From Bacteroidales bacterium (GTDB lineage: Bacteria; Bacteroidota; Bacteroidia; Bacteroidales; VadinHA17): a DNA stretch of 64,000 nt. The stretch spans positions 62,001-126,000 of the forward strand of contig JALHSP010000157.1 of the NCBI GenBank assembly GCA_022865305.1. The letters are read 5' to 3'. Shown here one piece after another: positions 52,838 to 62,091 of the stretch. Under the pieces are notes generated by a model. The model ran no database searches. It saw only the letters and a program-made list of their open reading frames with translations, and had not been told where the DNA came from. The position numbers and the translations under genes are program-made. Each line of letters begins with the position of its first letter. The first letter of the stretch is position 1.

Positions 52838-55039
52838 CTAATGTTCAATTATTATTCGTGTTGAAAAAGTATTTTCTCCATGAATAATATTAATTATATA
52901 CATACCATTCGGTAAACTACCGGCGTTTATCCTGTAGGGTAATCCACGGAACTTGTCAGTGTATTTAACCATCCCATTGATGTCTGTTATGGTTAAAATA
53001 TATTCACCATTGAGGATCAAATCTTCGGCAACAATTTTTCCTCTATTTATATCAATATCCACATAGTTGTTGGCGGGGTTTGGATATAAAGTAAAGAGCC
53101 CAAATTCGCAATCCCAGTATTCGCCTAAGTATGCTGAATGTATTGTTACATCTGATCCGCAATCCTGGCAACATGTCTGTGCTTTTACTATCACATTCCC
53201 TCCAGGTGAGGCATTAGTATTAATTGATATCATGTTTTGATACTGGTAATTCAAGGTCCATCCGGAGGGAATGGTCCAGCTATAGTTTGATGTCGAACAA
53301 CTACTGTTGTTCATCAGGTATATATGATAAATTGTATACGGGCACAAAAGCCATTGGCCGTTTTTTGGAGCTGGCTGTCCATCCGAGTACAAGACATCCA
53401 ATTCTACATCAGAATAATCAGGTCCATTAACAATTATGTTCCTCTTGGTCATCTGCAACGGAAAACAACCAGGTCGATTAATCGTGAAGGTAAGAGTTCC
53501 CTCACCTATTGAAGAACAACTTGCTCCCCTGAATATTGCAGAGGTACTACTTCCTGAAGGGGGAGTAACTAAATTTCCCGGACTAAAAGACCAGGTAGCT
53601 GAAGCACCTGGAGGCAAAGAAGTAAGTGTGAAAGTAGAATTGGAGGTGCAAACTATTGGTGGGCCGGTGATATTCATATTCGGATCAAAACCATGCATCG
53701 ACACGATATAGGTGTTGTCAGGATCAAGCCAGTTACTTAGTCGCGTAGCATTTGTCCATCCACCTGTCCAGGAAGCTCCAATTCTTCCATACCAAGCTGG
53801 CCCTCGGGTAGCACAACCTACGAAAGCATGGCTCAATTGTCCAATTGCATAACCAAGTGGATCATAAAGGGGAGAACCAGAAGATCCATTCTCAATAGTA
53901 CCGAGGTTGAAAGTCTCAGTTCGCCAATAGCACGTACCAGATGTATTTCCCCAATAATCATTAGTTCGCGTTACCGTATCTGCTGTCCAACTTATCTTTT
54001 TTATGTCTGCGCTGGGATGATGAATGCCAACAAAAGTGCCAACAATCGTTTGTTGGTTAGTACGATTCCATCCTGAATAATAAACATTATAATTGCCAGG
54101 TATGGACTGATTAAGTCGTAAAAGCCAGAAATCACTAACATTATAGCGGGCCTTGGTCACAGCACCTGACATGGCATCATGAGGTGGTACTTGCGTTGGA
54201 TTCTGACAGGTTGGACTTTGCCAGTTAAACCAAAATACAACTGTTGAGGGATTTTCATAACAATGATCAGCTGATAAGAAGTATGGTATTGCATTATTCA
54301 TCGTGTTGTTGATAAGAAATCCTGAACAAAATCCATTGCCGCCGACCACCAGCATGCCAACCGATCGTATATGATGATCCCAGCATTGGCCTTCAGGACA
54401 GGCAACATTAACATTGCACCAGCCCGAGGAACCGAAACCTTTTTGCAGCAATGCTCCCGGCCCGCGGTAACCGTGAGTAACACGCCAAAGATTTAGTTCA
54501 CCGGGAAAATCAACCCAATATGGCTCATAATATTCAATAATTATCTTATCCCCGTTAACCAGGGTTGTTGCAAAATAGCCATCATCCTGGTTGTTAAGGT
54601 CAGTAAACGCCCCTATTACATCTTTTCCGTCAGGAGTATAAACAAAAAGGGTTGCCCCCTTGGGAAGTAAATACCTGTCAAAGGCAAGATTAATACTTAC
54701 AGCGCCTTTGCTAACGATACCAAGTCTCCACAAGCGACTTCCATCATCCAAAGTATCCCTGACTCCGGAATTCTTAGGGTTAAGGTTAACATACAAGTTC
54801 TCGCCGAAACGATAAGGTCTACTTGGTAGAGTATCAAGTATCTTATCTTCTTCAATTAAGGCATTCACATCAACTTCCTTCATCTGCATATAAACAGGAG
54901 AGTTCAAACGGGCTTGCATCTCAGGGATTAATCCAAATGGTGTCCCTTTAACACTTAATTGCCCGAAAAGTGTGCTGTGAAGAACCAATAATACACCAGG
55001 AAAGACAAATTTTTTCAACACGAAATTTAATATTTTCAT
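52838..55039 (-). CDS. T9SS-secreted trypsin-like serine protease
   Basis: 733 residues: signal peptide, a propeptide-like domain (about 30-190), then a chymotrypsin-fold protease resembling lysyl endopeptidases. The triad is visible as His259 (SADHCY), Asp303 (SDFWLLRL) and Ser387 (ENGSSGSPLYD). Next come an Ig/PKD-like domain and a polycystic stretch (KAQTCCQDCGSD), and finally a T9SS sorting domain (FTLYPNPANNYVDIDINRG, LPNGMYIINI). Secreted through the outer membrane and probably digests extracellular protein. It lies within a segment that appears inserted into a duplicated receptor/DUF4249 junction. Confidence 0.88.
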   Translation of the reverse strand: MKILNFVLKKFVFPGVLLVLHSTLFGQLSVKGTPFGLIPEMQARLNSPVYMQMKEVDVNALIEEDKILDTLPSRPYRFGENLYVNLNPKNSGVRDTLDDGSRLWRLGIVSKGAVSINLAFDRYLLPKGATLFVYTPDGKDVIGAFTDLNNQDDGYFATTLVNGDKIIIEYYEPYWVDFPGELNLWRVTHGYRGPGALLQKGFGSSGWCNVNVACPEGQCWDHHIRSVGMLVVGGNGFCSGFLINNTMNNAIPYFLSADHCYENPSTVVFWFNWQSPTCQNPTQVPPHDAMSGAVTKARYNVSDFWLLRLNQSIPGNYNVYYSGWNRTNQQTIVGTFVGIHHPSADIKKISWTADTVTRTNDYWGNTSGTCYWRTETFNLGTIENGSSGSPLYDPLGYAIGQLSHAFVGCATRGPAWYGRIGASWTGGWTNATRLSNWLDPDNTYIVSMHGFDPNMNITGPPIVCTSNSTFTLTSLPPGASATWSFSPGNLVTPPSGSSTSAIFRGASCSSIGEGTLTFTINRPGCFPLQMTKRNIIVNGPDYSDVELDVLYSDGQPAPKNGQWLLCPYTIYHIYLMNNSSCSTSNYSWTIPSGWTLNYQYQNMISINTNASPGGNVIVKAQTCCQDCGSDVTIHSAYLGEYWDCEFGLFTLYPNPANNYVDIDINRGKIVAEDLILNGEYILTITDINGMVKYTDKFRGLPYRINAGSLPNGMYIINIIHGENTFSTRIIIEH

Positions 55040-55205
55040 GGTTTAAAATATTTTTGTAAATACTATATCCTAAATATCAATAGTAAAGGCTAATCGAAAA
55101 ATACGGCTTATGTTGCTAAATCTGCTTTAAGTTCTTTCACAAACAGACATAGCAATTTACTTTATATTTTATCTAAAGTCAATCCCCCAAAAGGAGTATT
55201 TTTTA

Positions 55206-55422
55206 TTATATCCAATTTAGTTTAGTGGCCTTATAAATGGCTTCCACACAATTTTTCACCTGAAGTTTTTTTAATATATTTCTGCGATGAGTTTTAACTG
55301 TAAGAGGAGATATATATAATAATGGCAGCAATCTCTTGATCTTTATTACCTTGTGCCAGGAGTTTTAATATTTCAAATTCCCGGTTTGTTAAAATATTAT
55401 CCTGTGTTTTGGATCTTACCAT
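55206..55422 (-). pseudogene. LuxR-type helix-turn-helix fragment, frameshifted
   Basis: In one frame LTNREFEILKLLAQGNKDQEIAA, and one base over LTVKTHRRNILKKLQVKN up to AIYKATKLNWI and a stop at 55206. Together they make a complete GerE/LuxR DNA-binding domain. The break is in the run ATTATTATATATATC. The start of this frame (ATGGTAAGATCC) belongs to the duplicated DUF4249 start region, so the domain has lost its own N-terminal part. Confidence 0.8.
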
Positions 55423-55495
55423 AATTTTTTTCAAAACAAGATTCTCAATGACAACGAAGGCATAACAGGAAACCAGAATATGTTCTTAAAAAATC
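55423..55495 (-). pseudogene. Duplicate of the last codons of the TonB receptor gene
   Basis: The minus strand reads FFKNIFWFPVMPSLSLRILF followed by TGA at 55431, matching the end of the receptor at 56580 (NISLFPVMPSLSLRILF). The following bases (to about 55407) match the start of the DUF4249 gene. Confidence 0.85.
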
Positions 55496-55530
55496 TTTGA
55501 TTCACACATCTAAAGTCGATGAAAGACAAG

Positions 55531-56550
55531 TTAATATCTTGGTTGAGCATCAACCTGTAGCTCTATGCTTCTGTAAATTGCAAACATGCCGTACCCCCCT
55601 TTTATATTACCTTTCAGGTAAACCGGTTCGGCAAAGGGATCACCGGCATTCCTTTCATAGGTATATAAATTCTTTTCAAACATGTACATCTCTTCAGGTA
55701 TTGAAAGAAGCCTTATTCTATAATTGTAAGGATAAACGGGTACAGATATTCCGTCACGAAATAGTGATGTTAAAACTAAGGTACTCTTATTGTCTTGTTT
55801 CTTTCTGAATTCCATGTAATATGCATGAGCCGGGTTTTCAATCAGTTTGTAATCATTACATGGATCTGTAGTATATTTGATAAGTCCGGGAAAGATAGTA
55901 AAGAAACCAGATGCATCAGTTTCCCTCACGGTAAACTCAAGATAGCTTTTCCCATATGTAAGCGAATACCAGTCTCCTGATGGAATAAATCCATCGGATT
56001 CGACCAGTAATGCGTAATATGAATTATAATTTTTATCATAATTAAATGATATGCTAATGACTTTTAATATAGGATCAGAGCTTACTTCATGACACTCTGT
56101 CACGTAATTCATAACTATCTCATTATCAATTGATAATAGATTCAACCCTGACGGAGGCTCTGGCACGGTAATTTCAGATGATATCTCCGGGCAGTCTCTT
56201 TCTTTAGCGCGGAAAAAGTATTTCTCTCCAGTAATGAAGGTAATACTATCGGGAATTTGGAACAAGAACTGATTTTCCAGGGGCTGGTCTGCCTGAAAAC
56301 TGTAAAGTACCCCGCTGGAATTTGAAATTGTAAATGAAAGATCTCTCAGGGAATCGGCGTTTTCTTCGGGGTATTCAACCTGAAATGATTTTTCAAACAC
56401 GATATACCTGGTCGTATCATCGGCATTAATAATCCCGAGGGTGGAAAGCTTTTTCGGCATCCTCGGCCTGTAATACCTGTCATCGCTTTCACATTGACAG
56501 AAAAGAGTAACTGAAAATAAAAAGATAAATATTTTTACTGGCAGACTCAT
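55531..56550 (-). CDS. DUF4249-like lipoprotein paired with TonB receptor
   Basis: 339 residues from the ATG at 56550; upstream in-frame starts (56571 ATG, 56583 TTG) spoil the signal, and the truncated copy starts at the same Met. Lipobox LFSVTLFCQC, mature CESDDRYYRPRMPKKL. A beta-rich body with SLRDLSFTISNSSGVLYSF and ITVPEPPSGLNLLS fits DUF4249 proteins that accompany small TonB receptors in Bacteroidota. Likely surface or periplasmic partner in substrate capture. It starts 29 bases after the receptor stop. Confidence 0.72.
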   Translation of the reverse strand: MSLPVKIFIFLFSVTLFCQCESDDRYYRPRMPKKLSTLGIINADDTTRYIVFEKSFQVEYPEENADSLRDLSFTISNSSGVLYSFQADQPLENQFLFQIPDSITFITGEKYFFRAKERDCPEISSEITVPEPPSGLNLLSIDNEIVMNYVTECHEVSSDPILKVISISFNYDKNYNSYYALLVESDGFIPSGDWYSLTYGKSYLEFTVRETDASGFFTIFPGLIKYTTDPCNDYKLIENPAHAYYMEFRKKQDNKSTLVLTSLFRDGISVPVYPYNYRIRLLSIPEEMYMFEKNLYTYERNAGDPFAEPVYLKGNIKGGYGMFAIYRSIELQVDAQPRY

Positions 56551-56579
56551 TTCAATTTTGGATATTACCATATAATTTT

Positions 56580-58910
56580 TCAAAACAAGATTCTCAATGA
56601 CAATGAAGGCATAACGGGAAACAAAGATATGTTCTTAAAATAGTAGCTACCATCAGTTTCATCAAATGTCTCCCTGAAATAATATGTGTTTTTCCTGTTG
56701 TACACGTTATATATATCTGCATCGATAAAAAAGGTGGATTTTCTTTTATGGAAGATCTGCCTGAAAGATAGATCGAGCCTGTGATAGTCGAAGTACCTTA
56801 TATTGTTTTTGGTCTCAAAAAACTCACCGTATGAGGTTTCATTCATGTAAATGGTTGCGGGAGCCCCTGACAGATATACCCAGTTCAACCCGAAACTTGT
56901 TTGTGCTTTGAAATAATATTTTAAAGAAAGGTTAAAAGTATGAGGCCGGTCAGCCCCGGAAGGTATCCAGATCATACCTTCGGGAGAACCCCATTCTCTC
57001 TTGGATCTTGAATACGTGTAACTTACACTGCCGGTTAGCTTGCCTCTCTTTCTTATGATGCCGGTTTCAAGTCCATAAGCCTTACCGTTTACTCTGTCAA
57101 GCATATCAACAAATGAGGTATCGAAAATGAAGCTGGCCCCCGGCTTAAAATCAACCATACCGGAAATCCTTTTGTAATAACCATCAAGAGTCCAGGTAAT
57201 ATTATTATCTATGTTTCCATGGAAGCCTGCAGAGAAAACATCTGATATTTCCGGGCCAAACTCTTTATAAACCGGCAGCCAGAGCATTGTTCTTAATCCT
57301 GCATTTGATCCTTCCACGGCATGATCGGACTGACTTAATCTTACATAATTGATATGAGGCGATACAATTCCGCCGTTATTATATGAGAATCTTAATCTTG
57401 GTTCAGTGACAAAAAAATTTGCATCTCTGGTAATTATTTCAGAAAGTCTTACCCCCGCTTCCAGCTTTATTCTTTTTGCCAAAAGAGTTGTTGATGACAT
57501 GAAAAGAGAGGTTTCATTGACTAAATCATTCTCACCAAAATCGTTCCTGATCCTGGTGTCATCTATCGAATTCAAGGAATAATTATTTTGAGAGAAATAC
57601 CTTAACCTGTTTGATATTCCTGTATTAAAGCTGAATTTATATATGTTCATACCCACGGAGATGAGCGTTCCGATATTATTTACAGTCGGATAGAAGGAAA
57701 GGAGGGTTTCTGTTGAACCTATTTTATCTGAACCATTGAGAAATTTCTCAGATTCCGTATAGATTTTTCGGCCCATGGAAATCCTGTTGTAGTTAAGATT
57801 CAGTTTCCATTTCAAAGATTTGCCAACTGGCGGATCCCATTGAAAAGCGTGTACCATATTATTCCATCCTGTCGATATTCCATCGACATATTTTATCAGT
57901 GTATCACCACTCTGGCTTTTGATTTTATTTTCATCCTTACCTTTATCGTAGTTACCAAAAAAGAGATAAGTGATATCCCCGTACTTTGGTGAGGAGTGAG
58001 AAAGCCTGATAAAGCTGTCGTAAAATGAATACTTATTAGGAGGAAGAAAATCGCCAACGTCACGGGCGACAATTTTTTTTAGTATGGGTGCATAGATTGA
58101 ATAGTTACCTCTTTTCAGTCCGGCTGTCAGATCCCAATTGATCTTTTTCAGAGGTGCTTCAACTATTAAACCTGATGAAAGGAGACCCAGTCTTAGCTGT
58201 GCCCTGAGTGAATCGGAGTGCGGTTTTTTGAAATTGAGGCTAATTACTGAAGAAGCGCCTCCCCCAAGTTCGGACGGGAAATAGTCTTTATAAAGCTCGG
58301 CACTCTCAAGGAAATCGAGATCGTAAGGTGAAACAATCCCGAGAAGATGACCGGGCAGAAAGAAATAACAACCGTTGGCAAGAATAATATTCTGGCCAAG
58401 CCCACCTCCTCTGACGTAAATATCGGATGTACCATCCTTACCTGCAATTACCCCCGGCAGTAGCTGTATTGCTTTTAAAAGATCCGGTTCACTGAAATGT
58501 TTCGGAGTTTCATAAATAGCTGCAGGTGTTATAATAAAACTTCCATGGGAAGTAATTTCCACATTTTTAAGTGAATCACCAATTATTGTGACTTCACTAA
58601 GTTCGATTGGAGATACTTGGATATAAATATTAATTACAGTATCATTTTTCAGATCAAATTTTATTGTTGAAGCTTTATAACCGAGGACTCGGGTAATGAT
58701 TTGCTTGGCACCCGGTGAAGTTACAAATGAATATTCACCATACTGATCCGTTGTGGTTGCCTTGTTGTCCGGATCCAGAAATATTGCTCCGCCAGAGATT
58801 ATTGTCCCCTCATTTTTATCATAAACCCTGCCATTAATCTTAATCGTCTGCCCAGCAGCCAGCAAAGTGGTAAACAAGCAAAATATAAATAAAGTATGTA
58901 ATTTCTTCAT
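56580..58910 (-). CDS. TonB-dependent outer-membrane receptor with CarboxypepD_reg-like domain
   Basis: 776 residues from the ATG at 58910. Signal peptide (LFIFCLFTTLLAAGQ), a carboxypeptidase-regulatory-like domain (IKINGRVYDKNEGTIISGGAIFLD to about 110), a plug domain (LLKAIQLLPGVIAGKDGTSDIYVRGGG), and a 22-strand barrel ending PSLSLRILF. Imports an unknown substrate using TonB energy. It is smaller than SusC proteins, and its partner is the DUF4249 lipoprotein rather than SusD, a recurring Bacteroidota arrangement. Confidence 0.88.
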   Translation of the reverse strand: MKKLHTLFIFCLFTTLLAAGQTIKINGRVYDKNEGTIISGGAIFLDPDNKATTTDQYGEYSFVTSPGAKQIITRVLGYKASTIKFDLKNDTVINIYIQVSPIELSEVTIIGDSLKNVEITSHGSFIITPAAIYETPKHFSEPDLLKAIQLLPGVIAGKDGTSDIYVRGGGLGQNIILANGCYFFLPGHLLGIVSPYDLDFLESAELYKDYFPSELGGGASSVISLNFKKPHSDSLRAQLRLGLLSSGLIVEAPLKKINWDLTAGLKRGNYSIYAPILKKIVARDVGDFLPPNKYSFYDSFIRLSHSSPKYGDITYLFFGNYDKGKDENKIKSQSGDTLIKYVDGISTGWNNMVHAFQWDPPVGKSLKWKLNLNYNRISMGRKIYTESEKFLNGSDKIGSTETLLSFYPTVNNIGTLISVGMNIYKFSFNTGISNRLRYFSQNNYSLNSIDDTRIRNDFGENDLVNETSLFMSSTTLLAKRIKLEAGVRLSEIITRDANFFVTEPRLRFSYNNGGIVSPHINYVRLSQSDHAVEGSNAGLRTMLWLPVYKEFGPEISDVFSAGFHGNIDNNITWTLDGYYKRISGMVDFKPGASFIFDTSFVDMLDRVNGKAYGLETGIIRKRGKLTGSVSYTYSRSKREWGSPEGMIWIPSGADRPHTFNLSLKYYFKAQTSFGLNWVYLSGAPATIYMNETSYGEFFETKNNIRYFDYHRLDLSFRQIFHKRKSTFFIDADIYNVYNRKNTYYFRETFDETDGSYYFKNISLFPVMPSLSLRILF

Positions 58911-59180
58911 ACTTAACAATTAATGCAATATTAATTTTCGGGGGACTTTCCTAATTCAAAATTACAACTTATTCATATAAAAGTCAATTTTATTTTTCCA
59001 TCAATTTATATCGATGTCAGGACTTGAGAAATCATCCCAACTGATCAGAAAACATTGTGTTTGGCAGTGTTGAGAAGATTTTAGGTATGGACAAACCATA
59101 TTAAAAGATTCTTGCCTATTTTCATCCTTCAGGTTAATCTCAGATTTAAAAGATTTAATAAATCTTTATCAAAAAATTTC

Positions 59181-59204
59181 GACTTCAGTCCCGCCAGCTC
59201 CACC
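59181..59204 (+). other. Sequence like the 3' end of tmRNA (ssrA)
   Basis: TCCCGCCAGCTCCACC at 59189-59204 equals the usual 3' terminus of bacterial tmRNA genes, and TTCGACTTCAG before it is a damaged T-loop region. The rest of ssrA is not upstream. The 3' end of ssrA is a frequent integration site, so this may be a scar of an integrated element. Confidence 0.4.
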
Positions 59205-59213
59205 TTAATGAAC

Positions 59214-59255
59214 AAATACCTCTTGTATATCAATAGATTATAAGAGGTATTTTTA
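59214..59255 (+). terminator. Intrinsic terminator
   Basis: Perfect 11-bp stem AAATACCTCTT / AAGAGGTATTT with a 17-base loop, then T-rich sequence. Ten bases after the ssrA-like remnant, so it may be the original ssrA terminator; on the minus strand it could end the TIR gene transcript. Confidence 0.6.
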
Positions 59256-59521
59256 TTATACATACCTGATTACATAAAGTTTCAACCTTTAACCTCTTCC
59301 TATTAGCTATAGAACTGCAAGCCCAAGAGTTCCATTCCGGAGACTTACATCTCGTTTATCGCAGGAGACCTACTCCCTAAAAAACGAAAAACTAATTTAT
59401 AATTTTGCTCATTACAAAACAAACTTTCTTGCTTCTGGGAGAATAAAGGCTTAATTTTGGTATCAATGTAAATTAAATGATTATAGGAAAACAAGCAAGG
59501 AATGGCATTTATGGTTCAATG

Positions 59522-61861
59522 TTATTTTTGGATGACTAGAGCCTTTTCGACTTCCTGAATATGAAGAAAATGTTTATGATCATAATATGGTCTGAGATTC
59601 CAGCCTTTCTTAAGATACTCAAAGGCTTGTTTATAATTCCCTTCCTTGTATAATCCCCACCCTTTGGTATCATAAATATTAGCAAGCAATTCTTCATCAG
59701 ATGGATTTGTTTTAAATGCACGATCTATTAGTGTCATACCTTCGCTAATATTAATGTCATTATTAATAAGTAAATAGGCTAAATCATCCATTGCCCATAC
59801 TGTATATATATCCGCAGGTTCTGATTTTATTGCCAACTGGTAATGCTCCTGTGCTTTTTCAAAATGATCAGCTTCCTGATTTATTAATCCTATCTTATAT
59901 TCTATGTAAGGAACAGAACGATTTTCCTCCTTACTTACTGATCGGAATTTTGTTATTAGTTCATATGCTTTTATTGTATCTCCCTGTGAGAGGGCACAAA
60001 CAGCCTGACAGTAAATTATTCGAGGTTCTTCATCAGGCCAGAGATGAAGTCCATCTTCATATATTTCCATTTCTTTTTTATGCTCTCCAATTTCATGGTA
60101 TGCATTTCCTAAATAAATATAATACCAAATCCATAATTTTAATTTACCCCCAATTTGTTTATTCAATTCAATACCCTTTTCAAACGCATCAATAGCATTT
60201 TGCCATTGATCCATAAGATAATATGCCCATCCAATTGTATAAAACCCTTCATTCGAGTAAGGATTGATTTCTGAATATTGCTTCATGTATTCAATTTGTT
60301 CTTCTGGTTTTTTATCAATCGCAGCTTTTACTTCCTTTATTAGTAATTGAATATCATGTGGTACTATATTAATTCGGTTGTATGCTTTATATGCATAAGT
60401 TCTGCTCTGCTCAGATTTTCCAATATCACCATAAGCATATGATAACATTAGCATCGGAGAAACAAAGTTTGTATCAATATTAATTGACTTAGTAAATAGC
60501 TCTATTGCTGAGTTATAATCTGATTTACTATGATATTTTTTCCCTTGAATAAAATATTTATAAGCTTCGGCAGATGTTGTATTAACATTCTTATAGTCAA
60601 AGCCTACATCCTGTTTAAGATTTTTTATTTCCAAATAATTTTTTATGAATTTTGACAATGAATCTATAATTGGGAAAAAGTCGTCTTCGGTTTTTCCGTC
60701 TATTTCATAAGATTTATATATTTCTTCACTTCTTGAGTCCATTAAATTTGCTGTGATACGGACAATATTCCCAGACTTATGTATATTGCCAATAATAACT
60801 GTATTTGCTTCTAGCTTTAAAGCAATGTCGCCAGCAAACGAAGGTGTAATAGAAGCATAATTTGTATTTTCTGTATTTCCAAGAATTTTGTTTATGGTTT
60901 CATACTGTCGTACTGATAATCCCTCCGAATTTGAAAGTGAAGTGATAAGAAGATTCTGAAGGCCTTCTTGCCAAATATCAAACTTTGCATCTACTGTTAA
61001 ATTCTTAAATGGCATAACAGCAATAGAAATTCTTCCATCTGCTGTTCTAAGGTTTTCCAGTTTGTCCTTTTTGAATATTCTCGGATAAGTAAATATTGCA
61101 GCTATTACTACTAAAACTGCAATAGCGATACTTCCTGATAGTAGCTTACGCTTAGTTAATTTGGCAGGCTTCTCCTGCACTTCCACTCTTTCTTCTTTCT
61201 TAACTTCATTTAACAGGTCTCTCTGCTGAGTCTTTTCTTTAGCCATTGAAGCTGGTTCTGCTTTCAATCCCAGAATAATCTCTTTGATTGCATGAGCCAC
61301 CTTGTTTATCTGGTCACTGTAAAATGTTTTGTTAAGATTATCTTGTGGGTGATCCTCGTTAGGCTTCAGAGGTCGATTTACACCAGATGCTGTTTTAAAC
61401 ACAAAATCCATTGCCCGAAGCACACTTCTTGCCTCCTTTTCAAATAGTTTAATATCCTCCTGTTCAAGATCGTATATCCGTATGGGAAGAATCCTGCTGG
61501 CAAAGTTCCCGTTCCTTAATTTGATATCCCTGCCAAAGTAATCCTCTTTGGTAAGTTTGTTAAATGCCAGAAATTCGTATTGCCAAGCATAACTATTGGG
61601 ATCGCAATAGGTCTGGGAAAGGATAGGTATAAAAATGAGACATTTCAGTTTCCCTTCAAGGCTCTTGTCTACATTATGAGTCTCCTGAAGGCGGTCATGA
61701 GGATTTTCATCAAAGTAAATAGAGATATCTTCTTTAAATGTTGACTCGAGTTCCCCCTTCAGGTTATCCACAAACTCAGTTACCCAGCCGTCGTGCTTGT
61801 TATCTTTTTGACGGTAGCTAATAAAGATGTCGTAGTTATATCCTTCAATTATGCTTGGCAT
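59522..61861 (-). CDS. TIR domain-TM-TolB-like-TPR protein
   Basis: 779 residues. TIR domain from residue 8 (YDIFISYRQKDN; IFIPILSQTYC; WQYEFLAF with Glu96 at the position of the NADase glutamate). One membrane helix at about 240-260 (SGSIAIAVLVVIAAIF). A TolB/CsgG-like N-terminal domain (ISIAVMPFKNLTVDAKF, ANTVIIGNIHKSG, about 280-400). TPR repeats from about 420 to the end (AYKYFIQGKKYHSKSDY, EGFYTIGWAYYLMDQW). TIR and the other parts lie on opposite sides of the membrane. Such fusions occur in Bacteroidota; whether this TIR signals, degrades NAD or only scaffolds is not known. No defence genes adjoin it. Confidence 0.85.
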   Translation of the reverse strand: MPSIIEGYNYDIFISYRQKDNKHDGWVTEFVDNLKGELESTFKEDISIYFDENPHDRLQETHNVDKSLEGKLKCLIFIPILSQTYCDPNSYAWQYEFLAFNKLTKEDYFGRDIKLRNGNFASRILPIRIYDLEQEDIKLFEKEARSVLRAMDFVFKTASGVNRPLKPNEDHPQDNLNKTFYSDQINKVAHAIKEIILGLKAEPASMAKEKTQQRDLLNEVKKEERVEVQEKPAKLTKRKLLSGSIAIAVLVVIAAIFTYPRIFKKDKLENLRTADGRISIAVMPFKNLTVDAKFDIWQEGLQNLLITSLSNSEGLSVRQYETINKILGNTENTNYASITPSFAGDIALKLEANTVIIGNIHKSGNIVRITANLMDSRSEEIYKSYEIDGKTEDDFFPIIDSLSKFIKNYLEIKNLKQDVGFDYKNVNTTSAEAYKYFIQGKKYHSKSDYNSAIELFTKSINIDTNFVSPMLMLSYAYGDIGKSEQSRTYAYKAYNRINIVPHDIQLLIKEVKAAIDKKPEEQIEYMKQYSEINPYSNEGFYTIGWAYYLMDQWQNAIDAFEKGIELNKQIGGKLKLWIWYYIYLGNAYHEIGEHKKEMEIYEDGLHLWPDEEPRIIYCQAVCALSQGDTIKAYELITKFRSVSKEENRSVPYIEYKIGLINQEADHFEKAQEHYQLAIKSEPADIYTVWAMDDLAYLLINNDINISEGMTLIDRAFKTNPSDEELLANIYDTKGWGLYKEGNYKQAFEYLKKGWNLRPYYDHKHFLHIQEVEKALVIQK

Positions 61862-62052
61862 CAGGCTTCAATTTGTTAAAATTATCAAAATTAAATCAAA
61901 GTTAAGATGAAAGCAATTTTATTTATGCCAACCAAAGTGCTATTTCATATAGTGATTCGTGAAAAGTTTTGATAAAATGGATTGGTTCAATAACCTGCAT
62001 TTTTTATTGCTTAATGGCTTGATTACTTGAATCAAATTTCATGAATATTTAT

Positions 62053-62060
62053 TATCTTGG
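62053..62060 (+). promoter_or_regulatory. Possible -7 box TATCTTGG for the MFS gene
   Basis: Close to TAnnTTTG, with a TTG about 20 bases upstream at 62030. If used, translation must begin at the ATG at 62092 rather than at 62041. Confidence 0.35.
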
Positions 62061-62091
62061 ACAGAACCTTTTTATTAAAGGATTTTATAAT

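Larger units (their letters stand above)
58911..59521. other. Gene-free region with ssrA-like remnant and terminator
   Basis: Only the features at 59181-59204 and 59214-59255 stand out. No coding frame convinces. Confidence 0.5.
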
